From: Thauera linaloolentis 47Lol = DSM 12138
Lineage (GTDB): Bacteria > Pseudomonadota > Gammaproteobacteria > Burkholderiales > Rhodocyclaceae
Length of the DNA stretch: 64,000 nt
Direction of reading: 5' to 3'
Assembly: GCF_000310205.1 (NCBI RefSeq)
Contig: NZ_AMXE01000001.1
Span: 62,001-126,000 of the forward strand
Shown: positions 50,076 to 57,843 of the stretch, piece by piece
How positions within the stretch are numbered: position 1 is the stretch's first letter
How the letters are laid out: each line of letters starts with the position of its first letter
Notes under the pieces: model-generated
The model's database searches: none
Told to the model about the DNA's origin: nothing
What the model saw: only the letters and a program-made list of their open reading frames with translations
Position numbers and translations under genes: made by a program

Positions 50076-51266
50076 CTAGATGACGCCCGCCTGGCGCAGG
50101 CGGGCGATCTCCGCCACATCCAGGCCCGCTTCGGCCAGCACCGCATCGCTGTCGGCCCCCGCAGCCACCGGCGCGGGACGGACCTCCGCCACGGGCATGC
50201 CCGACAGGCGCACCGGCGGACCGAACTGGCGCACCCCGCCCACCTCCGTCACCATGCCGCGCGCCTTCAACTGCGGGTTCTCGAGGCTTTCGTCCAGCGT
50301 CAGCACCGGCGTCACGCAACAATCGACACCGTCGAACACCGCCACCCATTCGGCCTGGGTCCGGGCGGCGAAGATGGCCGCCACCTCGGCCCGGCCCTTT
50401 TCCCCTGGCTCGCCCGTCGCCAGATGGAAAGGCTTCAGGTCCGGCCGCGCCAGGGTGTCGCACACCATGTTCCAGAATTTCTCTTCCAGCGCGCCGACCG
50501 CCATGTAGCGGCCGTCCGCCGTGCGGTACACCCCATAGCACGGCACCTGCCCGGTCAGCAGGTCCTCGCCGCGCGGCCGCACCCGGCCCCTGGCCAGTAC
50601 CTCGGTGAGCGGGAAGATGGCGTGGGCCATCACGCCGTCGGTCATCGACACATCGACCAGGCGCCCCTTGCCGCTCGCACGCGCATCGACCAGGGCCACC
50701 AGCACGCCGAACAGGGCTGTCATCGTGCCGCCGAGCAGATCGCCCAGCTGCAGGTTCGAGATCGCCGGCGCGCCGCCCGCAGTGCCGATCTGGTCGAGCA
50801 CCCCGGCATAGCCGATGTAGTTGATGTCGTGCCCGGCGCGCTGCGCGTACGGGCCGGTCTGGCCGTAGCCGGAGATGCTGCAGAACACCAGGCGCGGATT
50901 GATCCGCGCCAGCGCGGCGTAGCCGATGCCGAGCTTGTCCATCACGCCCGGGCGGAAGCCCTCGACGAGGATGTCGGCGCCCGCCACCAGCTTCTCGAAC
51001 ACGGCCTTGCCGTCCGGATGCTTGAGGTCCAGGCGCAGGCTGCGCTTGTTGCGATTGACCACCTGGTAGAAATAGCTGGTGTCGCCGCCCATCGCACCCA
51101 TGCCGCGCGCGTAGTCGCCGGCGCCGGTGTCCTCGATCTTGATGACGTCGGCGCCGTAGTCGGCCAGATGCTGCGTCGCCAGCGGGCCGGGCAGCAAGCG
51201 TGTCAGGTCGAGCACGCGCACGCCGGCCAGCGGCGCGCGTGCGGAATCACGGGGGGTTTCGGCCAT
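50076..51266 (-). CDS. CaiB/BaiF family protein, alpha-methylacyl-CoA racemase-like
   Basis: This 396-residue class III CoA-transferase-fold protein starts APLAGVRVLDLTRLLPGPLA and has IKIEDTGAGDYARGMGAM and the motif GHDINYIGYAGVL. The HD pair and a later Asp in LQLGDLLGGTMTALFGVLVA correspond to the catalytic His/Asp positions of alpha-methylacyl-CoA racemase, so racemase activity on 2-methyl-branched acyl-CoA is more likely than CoA transfer. GAGG lies six bases before ATG 51266. It is the last gene of the long minus-strand cluster with ABC transporter and CoA ligases. A formyl-CoA-transferase-like activity is the alternative. Confidence 0.82.
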   Translation of the reverse strand: MAETPRDSARAPLAGVRVLDLTRLLPGPLATQHLADYGADVIKIEDTGAGDYARGMGAMGGDTSYFYQVVNRNKRSLRLDLKHPDGKAVFEKLVAGADILVEGFRPGVMDKLGIGYAALARINPRLVFCSISGYGQTGPYAQRAGHDINYIGYAGVLDQIGTAGGAPAISNLQLGDLLGGTMTALFGVLVALVDARASGKGRLVDVSMTDGVMAHAIFPLTEVLARGRVRPRGEDLLTGQVPCYGVYRTADGRYMAVGALEEKFWNMVCDTLARPDLKPFHLATGEPGEKGRAEVAAIFAARTQAEWVAVFDGVDCCVTPVLTLDESLENPQLKARGMVTEVGGVRQFGPPVRLSGMPVAEVRPAPVAAGADSDAVLAEAGLDVAEIARLRQAGVI

Positions 51267-51328
51267 GGGCATCCTCACACGAGAACGGCGCCCGCAGGCG
51301 CCGCACGGTAAAACCGAACGGACGCAGC

Positions 51329-52564
51329 TTACGCGTAGGTCCGCACGTCGTCGATCACCTTGCCGTCGTTGGCGAGCGCCCCGCCCGGCAGGAAGGCGAC
51401 CTCGCCGCGCAGCTTGGTCAGCTCGCGCAGGCTGGCGGCGATCGCCGCCGCCAGCGCCTCGCTGCCGCCGCCTGCGGCCTCGCACATCAGCGTCATGCGG
51501 TCGTTGAGGCCGGGGTTGTCCACCACCAGCCGCGCCCGCGTGATCTCGGGATGGCGGCGGACGACCTGGGCGATCTGCCCCGGATGCACGAACATGCCCT
51601 TGACCTTGGTGGTCTGGTCGGCCCGCCCCATCCAGCCCTTGATGCGCAGATTGGTGCGCCCGCAGGGCGAGGTGCCGGGCAGCAGCGCCGACAGGTCGCC
51701 GGTGCCGAAGCGGACCAGCGGGTAATCGGGGTTGAAGGTGGTCACGACCACCTCTCCCACCTCGCCGGGCGCGACCGGATCGCCGGTGCCCGGACGGACG
51801 ATCTCGAGCACGACGTCCTCGTCGACCACCAGCCCTTCGCGCGCCTCGGTCTCGTAGGCGATAAGGCCGATGTCGGCGGTAGCATAGGCCTGGAAGGCCT
51901 GGATGCCACGCGCGGCGAAAACGTCGCGCAGGCTGGGCGGGAAGGCTTCACCGGACACGAAGGCCTTGGTGAAGGACGGTTTCACGCCGAATTCGTCCGC
52001 CTTGTCCAGCAGGATGCGCAGGAAGGACGGCGTGCCCACGTAGGCATCGGGCTGCAGATCGGCGATCGCCGCCAGTTGCTGCTCGGTCTGGCCGATGCCG
52101 GCCGGGAACACGGTGCAGCCGATGGCGTGCGCGGCGGTTTCCATCATCGAGCCGGCAGGCGTGAAGTGATACGAGAAGGTGTTGTGCACCAGGTCGCCGG
52201 CCCGGAAGCCGGCGGCGAACAGCGCGCGTGCGAGCCGATAGTAGTCGGGGTGCGCGCCCTCGGGCTCGTACAGCGGCCCGGGCGAGGCGAACACGCGCCG
52301 GCAGGCCGCCCCCCAACCCACGGCGGCAAAACCGCCGAAGGGCCGCGCCGCCTTCTGCATCTCGAGCAGTTCCGACTTGCGCGTGACCGGCAGGGCGGCG
52401 AGCGCGCCGCGGCTCGCCACCGCATCCGCGTCGACATCCGCCAGCAGCCTGGCGAAGGCCGTGGTGCTGGCGCGCGCATGGGCGATCTGCGCCGGCAGGC
52501 GCGCCATCAGGTCGCGCTCGCGGCTTTCGGGGTCGCGGTTTTCCCGCGCGTCGTAGAAATTCAT
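51329..52564 (-). CDS. PaaK-like phenylacetate/acyl-CoA ligase family protein
   Basis: This 411-residue AMP-forming ligase resembles PaaK: LPVTRKSELLEMQKAARPFG near the start, DYYRLARALFAAGFRAGDLV, HNTFSYHFTPAGSMMETAAH, VGTPSFLRILLDKADEFG and FGTGDLSALLPG. The P-loop that normally reads SSGTTG is altered here to FASPGPLYEP, seen in the PaaK-like branch that lacks the classic loop, so activity is not certain. The C-terminal domain GWMGRADQTTKVKGMFVHPG is intact. It lies 60 bases after livF. It may activate an aromatic or branched acid taken up by the adjacent transporter. Confidence 0.82.
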   Translation of the reverse strand: MNFYDARENRDPESRERDLMARLPAQIAHARASTTAFARLLADVDADAVASRGALAALPVTRKSELLEMQKAARPFGGFAAVGWGAACRRVFASPGPLYEPEGAHPDYYRLARALFAAGFRAGDLVHNTFSYHFTPAGSMMETAAHAIGCTVFPAGIGQTEQQLAAIADLQPDAYVGTPSFLRILLDKADEFGVKPSFTKAFVSGEAFPPSLRDVFAARGIQAFQAYATADIGLIAYETEAREGLVVDEDVVLEIVRPGTGDPVAPGEVGEVVVTTFNPDYPLVRFGTGDLSALLPGTSPCGRTNLRIKGWMGRADQTTKVKGMFVHPGQIAQVVRRHPEITRARLVVDNPGLNDRMTLMCEAAGGGSEALAAAIAASLRELTKLRGEVAFLPGGALANDGKVIDDVRTYA

Positions 52565-52624
52565 GTCGGCATCCCTGTCCGGTGCGTTGTGAGATTCACG
52601 CCGCGCGCAGCGGCGGCCCCGCTC

Positions 52625-53434
52625 TCAGCTCAGCCAGCGCTTGCGGCGGCGGTAGTGCTTGACTTCGCGGAAGCTCTTGCGCCCCTCGCCCGACAGGCCG
52701 AGGTAGAACTCCTTCACGTCTTCGTTGGTCGCCAGATCCTGGGCGGCGCCTTCCATGACGATGCGGCCGTTCTCGACGATGTAGCCGAAATCCGCATAGC
52801 GCAGGGCGACCATGGTGTTCTGTTCGGCGAGCAGGAAGCTCACCTTTTCCTTGGCGTTGAGGTCCTTCACGATCTCGAACACTTCCTCGACGATCTGCGG
52901 CGCCAGGCCCATCGAGGGCTCGTCCAGCAGCACCATGTTCGGGTTCGACATCAGCGCGCGGCCGATCGCGCACATCTGCTGCTCGCCGCCCGAGGTGTAG
53001 GCCGCCTGGCTGGTGCGGCGCGTCTTCAGGCGGGGAAAATAGGTGTAGACCTTGTCGAGGTTGGCGGCAATCTCGCCCTTGTCGCCGCGCGTGTAGGCGC
53101 CGGCGAGCAGGTTCTCCTCGATCGTCAGGTGGGCGAAGCAGTGGCGCCCTTCCATCACCTGCACGACGCCGCGGCGCACGAGGTCGGACGGCGACAGCGC
53201 TTCGACGCGCTCGCCGCGGTACTCGATCATGCCCTTGGTGACCTCGCCGCGCTCGCCCTTGAGCAGGTTCGAGATCGCCCGCAGCGTGGTGGTCTTGCCC
53301 GCGCCGTTGCCGCCGAGGATGGCGACGATGCCGCCCTCGGGCACCTGCAGCGAGACGCCCTTGAGCACCAGCGCGACGTGGTTGTAGATCACCTCGATGC
53401 CATTCACATTGAGAAGGAGATTCGGTGCGTTCAT
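52625..53434 (-). CDS. livF: Branched-chain-type ABC transporter ATP-binding protein LivF
   Basis: This 269-residue ATPase has Walker A GGNGAGKTT (about residue 41), the signature YTSGGEQQMCAIGRALM in place of the usual LSGGEQQ, and Walker B NMVLLDEPSMGLAPQ. It ends with a basic tail KHYRRRKRWLS. It pairs with LivG in the same cluster and drives import by LivHM. The Q/E changes in the signature are within the HAAT family range. A 114-base gap separates it from the binding protein gene. Confidence 0.93.
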   Translation of the reverse strand: MNAPNLLLNVNGIEVIYNHVALVLKGVSLQVPEGGIVAILGGNGAGKTTTLRAISNLLKGERGEVTKGMIEYRGERVEALSPSDLVRRGVVQVMEGRHCFAHLTIEENLLAGAYTRGDKGEIAANLDKVYTYFPRLKTRRTSQAAYTSGGEQQMCAIGRALMSNPNMVLLDEPSMGLAPQIVEEVFEIVKDLNAKEKVSFLLAEQNTMVALRYADFGYIVENGRIVMEGAAQDLATNEDVKEFYLGLSGEGRKSFREVKHYRRRKRWLS

Positions 53435-53548
53435 CGCTTCATCCGATCAGATCGGCGCCGCCGTGCAGCGGCGCCAGGAATGATTCACCCGCAGTGCTGC
53501 CGTATCTTTCCGGCACGATGTCCAAAAGATACGGCCATGCACGGCTCA

Positions 53549-54865
53549 TCAGGACTGGCAGTCGGCCGCATCGCGGCGCTTGATCTGCTTCTCGGCTGCG
53601 TAGCGGTCGGCGGCCTCCTTGATGAGCGGATCGAGGACGCTCTTGTCGGCCTCGTACCAGTCGGCGCCCATCACCCACTTGCCGCCATCCCATTGGTGGA
53701 TACGCGCCCACGACGAACCCATGTGGTCTTCGCAACTGGTCTTGATCGGGCGGATCACATCCTTCAGGCCCAGCTCCGCAAGGCGCTTGTCATCGATGTT
53801 CAGGTTCTCGAAGCCCCAGCGCACCTGCTCGCCGGTCATGACCTTGCCCTTGCCGAACTTCTCCTGCGCGGTCCGGATGGCCTCGACGCTCAGCATGGAA
53901 ATGAGCATGCCGCGGGTGTAGAGCACCGAGCCGACCTCGTCGCGCGGACCGGAACCCTGACCGGCGTCATGCACCTTCTTGAGGATGTCCTGCATCAGCG
54001 GGTAGCCGGTGCCGTTGGGGTTCAACGCCAGCGCGCTGTAGCCCTTGGCGTTGGCGCCCACGTCCTTGACGTCCGGCTCGGCGCCAGCCCACCACACGCC
54101 GAACAGCTTCTCGCGCGGGAAGCCGGTCGCCACCGCCTCCTTCAGCGCGGTGGAGTTCATCACGCCCCAGCCCCACAGCAGCACGTAGTCCGGGCGGTCG
54201 CGGCGCACCTGCAGCCAGGTTGCCTTCTGCTCGACGCCAGGTGCAGTCACCGGCAGCAGGTTGAGATCAAAGCCATGCATCTGCGCACGTTTCTGCAGCG
54301 CCGGAATCGGCTCCTTGCCGAACGGAGAATCGTGGTAGACGAGCGCGATCTTCTTGCCCTTGAGCTTGTCCAGCCCGCCTTCCTTCTTGCCCAGATGCTG
54401 GATCAGGATGTCGGCCGCGGTCCAGTAGCTGCCCATCAGCGGGAAGTTCCACTTGAACACGCCACCGTCCTGCGAGGCCGCCAGGCCATAGCCCAACGTG
54501 ATCAGCGGCACCTTGTCGACCGGCGCCTTGTCGGTCAGCGCGAAGGTGATACCGGTGGCCTGCGGGTCGAACACCGCGGCGCCCTTGCCTTTCAGGCGCT
54601 CATAGCATTCCACCCCCTTGTCGGTGGCATAGCCCGTTTCGCACTCGTCGAAGGCGATCTTGACGCCGTTGATGCCACCGTTGGCATTGATGTACTTGAC
54701 GTAGTCCTGTTTGCCGTTGGCCCAGGGGATACCGTTGGGCGCATAGGCGCCGGTACGGTAGGACAGCAGCGGAATGTACTGTTCCTGAGCCATGGCCGGC
54801 GTGGCGAAGGATGCCGCGCCCAGGGTGACGAGCGTCGCAGCGAGTGCCAGGGGCTTGAGTTTCAT
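53549..54865 (-). CDS. ABC transporter substrate-binding protein (HAAT/LivK type)
   Basis: This 438-residue periplasmic binding protein has a signal peptide MKLKPLALAATLVTLGAASF cleaved near AMA-QE (residues 26-27). The mature part has IPLLSYRTGAYAPNGIPWAN and GYATDKGVECYERLKGKGAA, typical of the larger binding proteins for aromatic or short acids and not of LivK for leucine, so the ligand is probably an organic acid. ATG 54865 has GGAGAC upstream. It lies 100 bases after livM, in a repeat-like spacer. Confidence 0.9.
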   Translation of the reverse strand: MKLKPLALAATLVTLGAASFATPAMAQEQYIPLLSYRTGAYAPNGIPWANGKQDYVKYINANGGINGVKIAFDECETGYATDKGVECYERLKGKGAAVFDPQATGITFALTDKAPVDKVPLITLGYGLAASQDGGVFKWNFPLMGSYWTAADILIQHLGKKEGGLDKLKGKKIALVYHDSPFGKEPIPALQKRAQMHGFDLNLLPVTAPGVEQKATWLQVRRDRPDYVLLWGWGVMNSTALKEAVATGFPREKLFGVWWAGAEPDVKDVGANAKGYSALALNPNGTGYPLMQDILKKVHDAGQGSGPRDEVGSVLYTRGMLISMLSVEAIRTAQEKFGKGKVMTGEQVRWGFENLNIDDKRLAELGLKDVIRPIKTSCEDHMGSSWARIHQWDGGKWVMGADWYEADKSVLDPLIKEAADRYAAEKQIKRRDAADCQS

Positions 54866-54965
54866 GGGTGTCTCCTCGTGTTTTTGGTGAGTGGTACGTA
54901 CCGCGTACCCGGAACCTGCAACAAGAACCCGGACCGTGAGCCGGACCGGGAACCGCACCGGGAAA
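54866..54965. repeat. Short degenerate CCGG-rich repeats between livM and the binding protein gene
   Basis: The 100-base gap has several close copies of CCGGAACC/CCGGACCG (about 54909-54963) and a GGTACGTACC palindrome at about 54892-54901. They could form alternate stems in the mRNA that raise expression of the binding protein over the permeases. Purpose not known. Confidence 0.35.
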
Positions 54966-56030
54966 TCAGTGCGGGAACGGCCACAGACGCATCTTCTGCT
55001 TGCCCACGCTCCACAGCTTGGCCAGGCCGTGCGGCTCGACGATCAGGAAGAACACGATCAGCGCGCCGAAAATCATGTGCACCAGGTGCGAGACGGTGGC
55101 CGTGGAGATGGGAATGCCCAGCCAGTGTGGCATCTGGTCCAGCACCACCGGCAGCAGCACCATGAAGGCGGCGCCCAGGAACGCGCCGGAGATCGAGCCC
55201 AGCCCGCCAATGATGACCATGAACAGCAGCTGGAACGAACGGTCGATGGAGAACGCCGCCGGCTCCCACGCACCGAGATGGACGAAGGCCCACAGCACGC
55301 CGGCCACGCCGACGATGAAGGAACTCACCGCGAAGGCGGTCAGCTTGGCATACACCGGGCGGATGCCGATCACCGCCGCCGCCACGTCCATGTCGCGGAT
55401 CGCCATCCACTGGCGGCCGATGGCGCTGCGCGTCAGGTTCTTGGCCATCAGCGCGAACACGCACACCACGCTCAGGCAGAACAGGTACTTGCTCACCGGC
55501 GAATCGAGGGCGATGCCGAACACGCTCAGGTTGCCCACGCTCACCGAACCCGAAGTGGAATTGTTGGTGAACCAGCCGATGCGCAGGAAAGCCCAGTCGG
55601 TGAAGAACTGCGCCGCCAGCGTCGCCACCGCCAGGTACAAGCCCTTGATGCGCAGCGACGGAATCCCGAACAGCACGCCGATCACCGTCGCCGACAGCCC
55701 GCCCAGCAGCATCGCCCCGATCAGCGGCATGCCGTCGATGCGCACCATGAAGTTGTAGGCGGCGTAGGCGCCCACCGCCATGAAGGCGCCGGTGCCCAGC
55801 GATATCTGGCCGCAGTAGCCGACCAGGATGTTGAGCCCCAGCGCCGCCAGCGCCAGGATCAGGAAGGGGATCAGGATGGCGCGGAAAAAGTATTCCGAGC
55901 CCAGCATCGGCATCGCCACGAAGGCGGCCAGCAGCAGCAGGCCGATGGCCCAGCGGTCCTGCAGGATGGGAAAGATCTGTTGGTCGGCCGCGTAGCTCGT
56001 CTTGAACTGGCCGTTTTCTCTGTACAGCAT
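54966..56030 (-). CDS. livM: Branched-chain-type ABC transporter permease LivM
   Basis: This 354-residue permease has about ten membrane helices and the family motif LALAALGLNILVGYCGQISL near residues 60-80, and the EAA-like loop GRQWMAIRDMDVAAAVIGI about residue 215. It is longer than some LivM but normal for the HAAT family. It follows livH by 30 bases and forms the inner-membrane channel with it. Confidence 0.93.
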   Translation of the reverse strand: MLYRENGQFKTSYAADQQIFPILQDRWAIGLLLLAAFVAMPMLGSEYFFRAILIPFLILALAALGLNILVGYCGQISLGTGAFMAVGAYAAYNFMVRIDGMPLIGAMLLGGLSATVIGVLFGIPSLRIKGLYLAVATLAAQFFTDWAFLRIGWFTNNSTSGSVSVGNLSVFGIALDSPVSKYLFCLSVVCVFALMAKNLTRSAIGRQWMAIRDMDVAAAVIGIRPVYAKLTAFAVSSFIVGVAGVLWAFVHLGAWEPAAFSIDRSFQLLFMVIIGGLGSISGAFLGAAFMVLLPVVLDQMPHWLGIPISTATVSHLVHMIFGALIVFFLIVEPHGLAKLWSVGKQKMRLWPFPH

Positions 56031-56060
56031 GCGGAGTGTCTCCCTGAATCAGTAGCGGCG

Positions 56061-56990
56061 TCAGACGCGGTCGATGATTTTTTCGCCGAACAGCCCTTGC
56101 GGCCGTACCAGCAGGAAGCCCAGCGCGAGCACGTAGGCGAACCAGATTTCGATGCCGCCGCCGAGCATCGGCCCGATGTAGATCTCCGACAACTTCTCGC
56201 CGACGCCGATGATCAGCCCGCCGATGATCGCCCCCGGCACCGAGGTCAGCCCGCCCAGGATCACCACCGGCAGCGCCTTCAGCGCGACCAGCGACAGCGT
56301 GAATTGCACGCCCAGCTTGGAGCCCCAGATGATGCCGGCGATCAGCGCGGCGAAGCCCGCCACCGACCACACGATGACCCAGATCTTGTTGAGCGGAATG
56401 CCGATCGACTGAGCTGCCTGGTGGTCGTCGGCCACCGCGCGCAGCGCGCGGCCGGTCTTGGTCTTCTGGAAGAACAGCGCCAGTACGACCACTAGCAGCG
56501 CGGCGATGACCGCGGCGACGAGGTCTTCCTTGCTCACCATGACGCCGCCCTCGAACATGCCTTCGAGGATGAAGGCCGGGTCCTTGGGCATGCCGACGTT
56601 GATGCTGTAGATGTCGCTGCCGAACAGGGTCTGGCCGAAGCCGTCGAGGAAGTAGGCGATGCCCAGCGTGGCCATCAACAGCGTGATGCCTTCCTGGTTC
56701 ACCAGCTTGGACAGGCACAGGCGCTCGATCGCCCACGCCAGCACCACCATCAGCGCCATCGCGGCGATGAAGGCGAGCAAGTTGGCCAGCAGCAGGCTCT
56801 CGAAGCCGAACCACTTCGGAAACCACTCGGCGAAGCGCGCCATCGCCAGCGCGGCGAATAGCACCATCGCCCCCTGGGCGAAGTTGAACACGCCCGAGGC
56901 CTTGTAGATCAGCACGAAGCCGAGCGCGATCAGCGAATACAACATGCCGGCCATCAAACCGCCGAACAAGGTTTCAAGAAAAAATCCCAT
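56061..56990 (-). CDS. livH: Branched-chain-type ABC transporter permease LivH
   Basis: This 309-residue permease has about eight membrane helices. It has MAGMLYSLIALGFVLIYKAS near the start, a loop with RALRAVADDHQAAQSIGI (about 180-197), and VILGGLTSVPGAIIGGLIIG near 240. It lies 14 bases after livG and 30 before livM, in the usual order of this transport family. Confidence 0.93.
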   Translation of the reverse strand: MGFFLETLFGGLMAGMLYSLIALGFVLIYKASGVFNFAQGAMVLFAALAMARFAEWFPKWFGFESLLLANLLAFIAAMALMVVLAWAIERLCLSKLVNQEGITLLMATLGIAYFLDGFGQTLFGSDIYSINVGMPKDPAFILEGMFEGGVMVSKEDLVAAVIAALLVVVLALFFQKTKTGRALRAVADDHQAAQSIGIPLNKIWVIVWSVAGFAALIAGIIWGSKLGVQFTLSLVALKALPVVILGGLTSVPGAIIGGLIIGVGEKLSEIYIGPMLGGGIEIWFAYVLALGFLLVRPQGLFGEKIIDRV

Positions 56991-57004
56991 GACTGTGTCC
57001 CCGC

Positions 57005-57832
57005 TCAGTGCGATGTGCCCAGATAGGCACGGATGACGTCTTCGTTGTTGCGCACCTCGTCTGGCGCACCGTCGCCGATCTTCTTGCCGTAGTCGAGCAC
57101 CACGACGCGGTCGGAAATGTCCATGACCACGCCCATGTCGTGCTCGATGAGCACGATGGTGGTGCCGAACTGGTCATTGACGTCGAGGATGAAGCGGCAC
57201 ATGTCCTGCTTCTCCTCCACGTTCATGCCCGCCATCGGCTCGTCGAGCAGCAGCATCGACGGCTCCGCGGCCAGCGCGCGGCCCAGCTCGACGCGCTTTT
57301 GCAAGCCATACGGAAGCTGCCCCACCGGCGTCTTGCGCACGTCCTGGATCTCGAGGAAATCGATGACCTCCTCCACCTTCTCGCGATGGGCGATCTCCTC
57401 CTTCTGCGCCGCACCCCAGTACAGCGCCATCTGCAGGATGTTGCTCTTCATCTTGAGGTTGCGCCCGGTCATGATGTTGTCGAGCACGCTCATGCCCTTG
57501 AACAGCGCGATGTTCTGGAAGGTGCGGGCGATGCCCTGGCGCGCCGCCATGTAGGGTTCGAGCCGTTTGCGCTCCTGGCCGTGGTGCAGGATCTTGCCTT
57601 CCTGCGGGTGGTACACGCCGTTGATGACGTTGAGCATGGAGCTCTTGCCCGCGCCGTTGGGGCCGATGATCGAACGGATCTCGTGCTCGCGCACATTGAA
57701 GCTGATGTCGGTCAGCGCCTTCACGCCGCCGAAGCGCAGCGAGATGTTCTGCAGGTCGAGGATCACCTCGCCGAAGCGGCGGCCCGGTCCCGCGGCGGCG
57801 GAGGCGGCGGAGTTGATATCGTTCATGTCCAT
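57005..57832 (-). CDS. livG: Branched-chain-type ABC transporter ATP-binding protein LivG
   Basis: This 275-residue ATPase has Walker A GPNGAGKSS (about residue 58), the LivG-type segment GIARTFQNIALFKGMSVLDN, a signature region LPYGLQKRVELGRALAAEP, Walker B MLLLDEPMAGMN and an H-loop IEHDMGVVMDIS. It starts 11 bases after the acyl-CoA synthetase stop and is cotranscribed with it. Confidence 0.93.
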   Translation of the reverse strand: MDMNDINSAASAAAGPGRRFGEVILDLQNISLRFGGVKALTDISFNVREHEIRSIIGPNGAGKSSMLNVINGVYHPQEGKILHHGQERKRLEPYMAARQGIARTFQNIALFKGMSVLDNIMTGRNLKMKSNILQMALYWGAAQKEEIAHREKVEEVIDFLEIQDVRKTPVGQLPYGLQKRVELGRALAAEPSMLLLDEPMAGMNVEEKQDMCRFILDVNDQFGTTIVLIEHDMGVVMDISDRVVVLDYGKKIGDGAPDEVRNNEDVIRAYLGTSH

Positions 57833-57843
57833 TCCTCGTCTCC

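Noticed and set aside
50076-51266. Formyl-CoA or carnitine CoA-transferase
   Set aside because: The GHDINY motif and the following Asp are those of alpha-methylacyl-CoA racemases, so transferase was not used as the main call.
51200-55165. A 1321-codon open frame on the plus strand
   Set aside because: It is antisense to four well-supported minus-strand genes. The translation is Gly/Arg/His-rich with no recognisable domain, the pattern of a shadow frame in GC-rich DNA.
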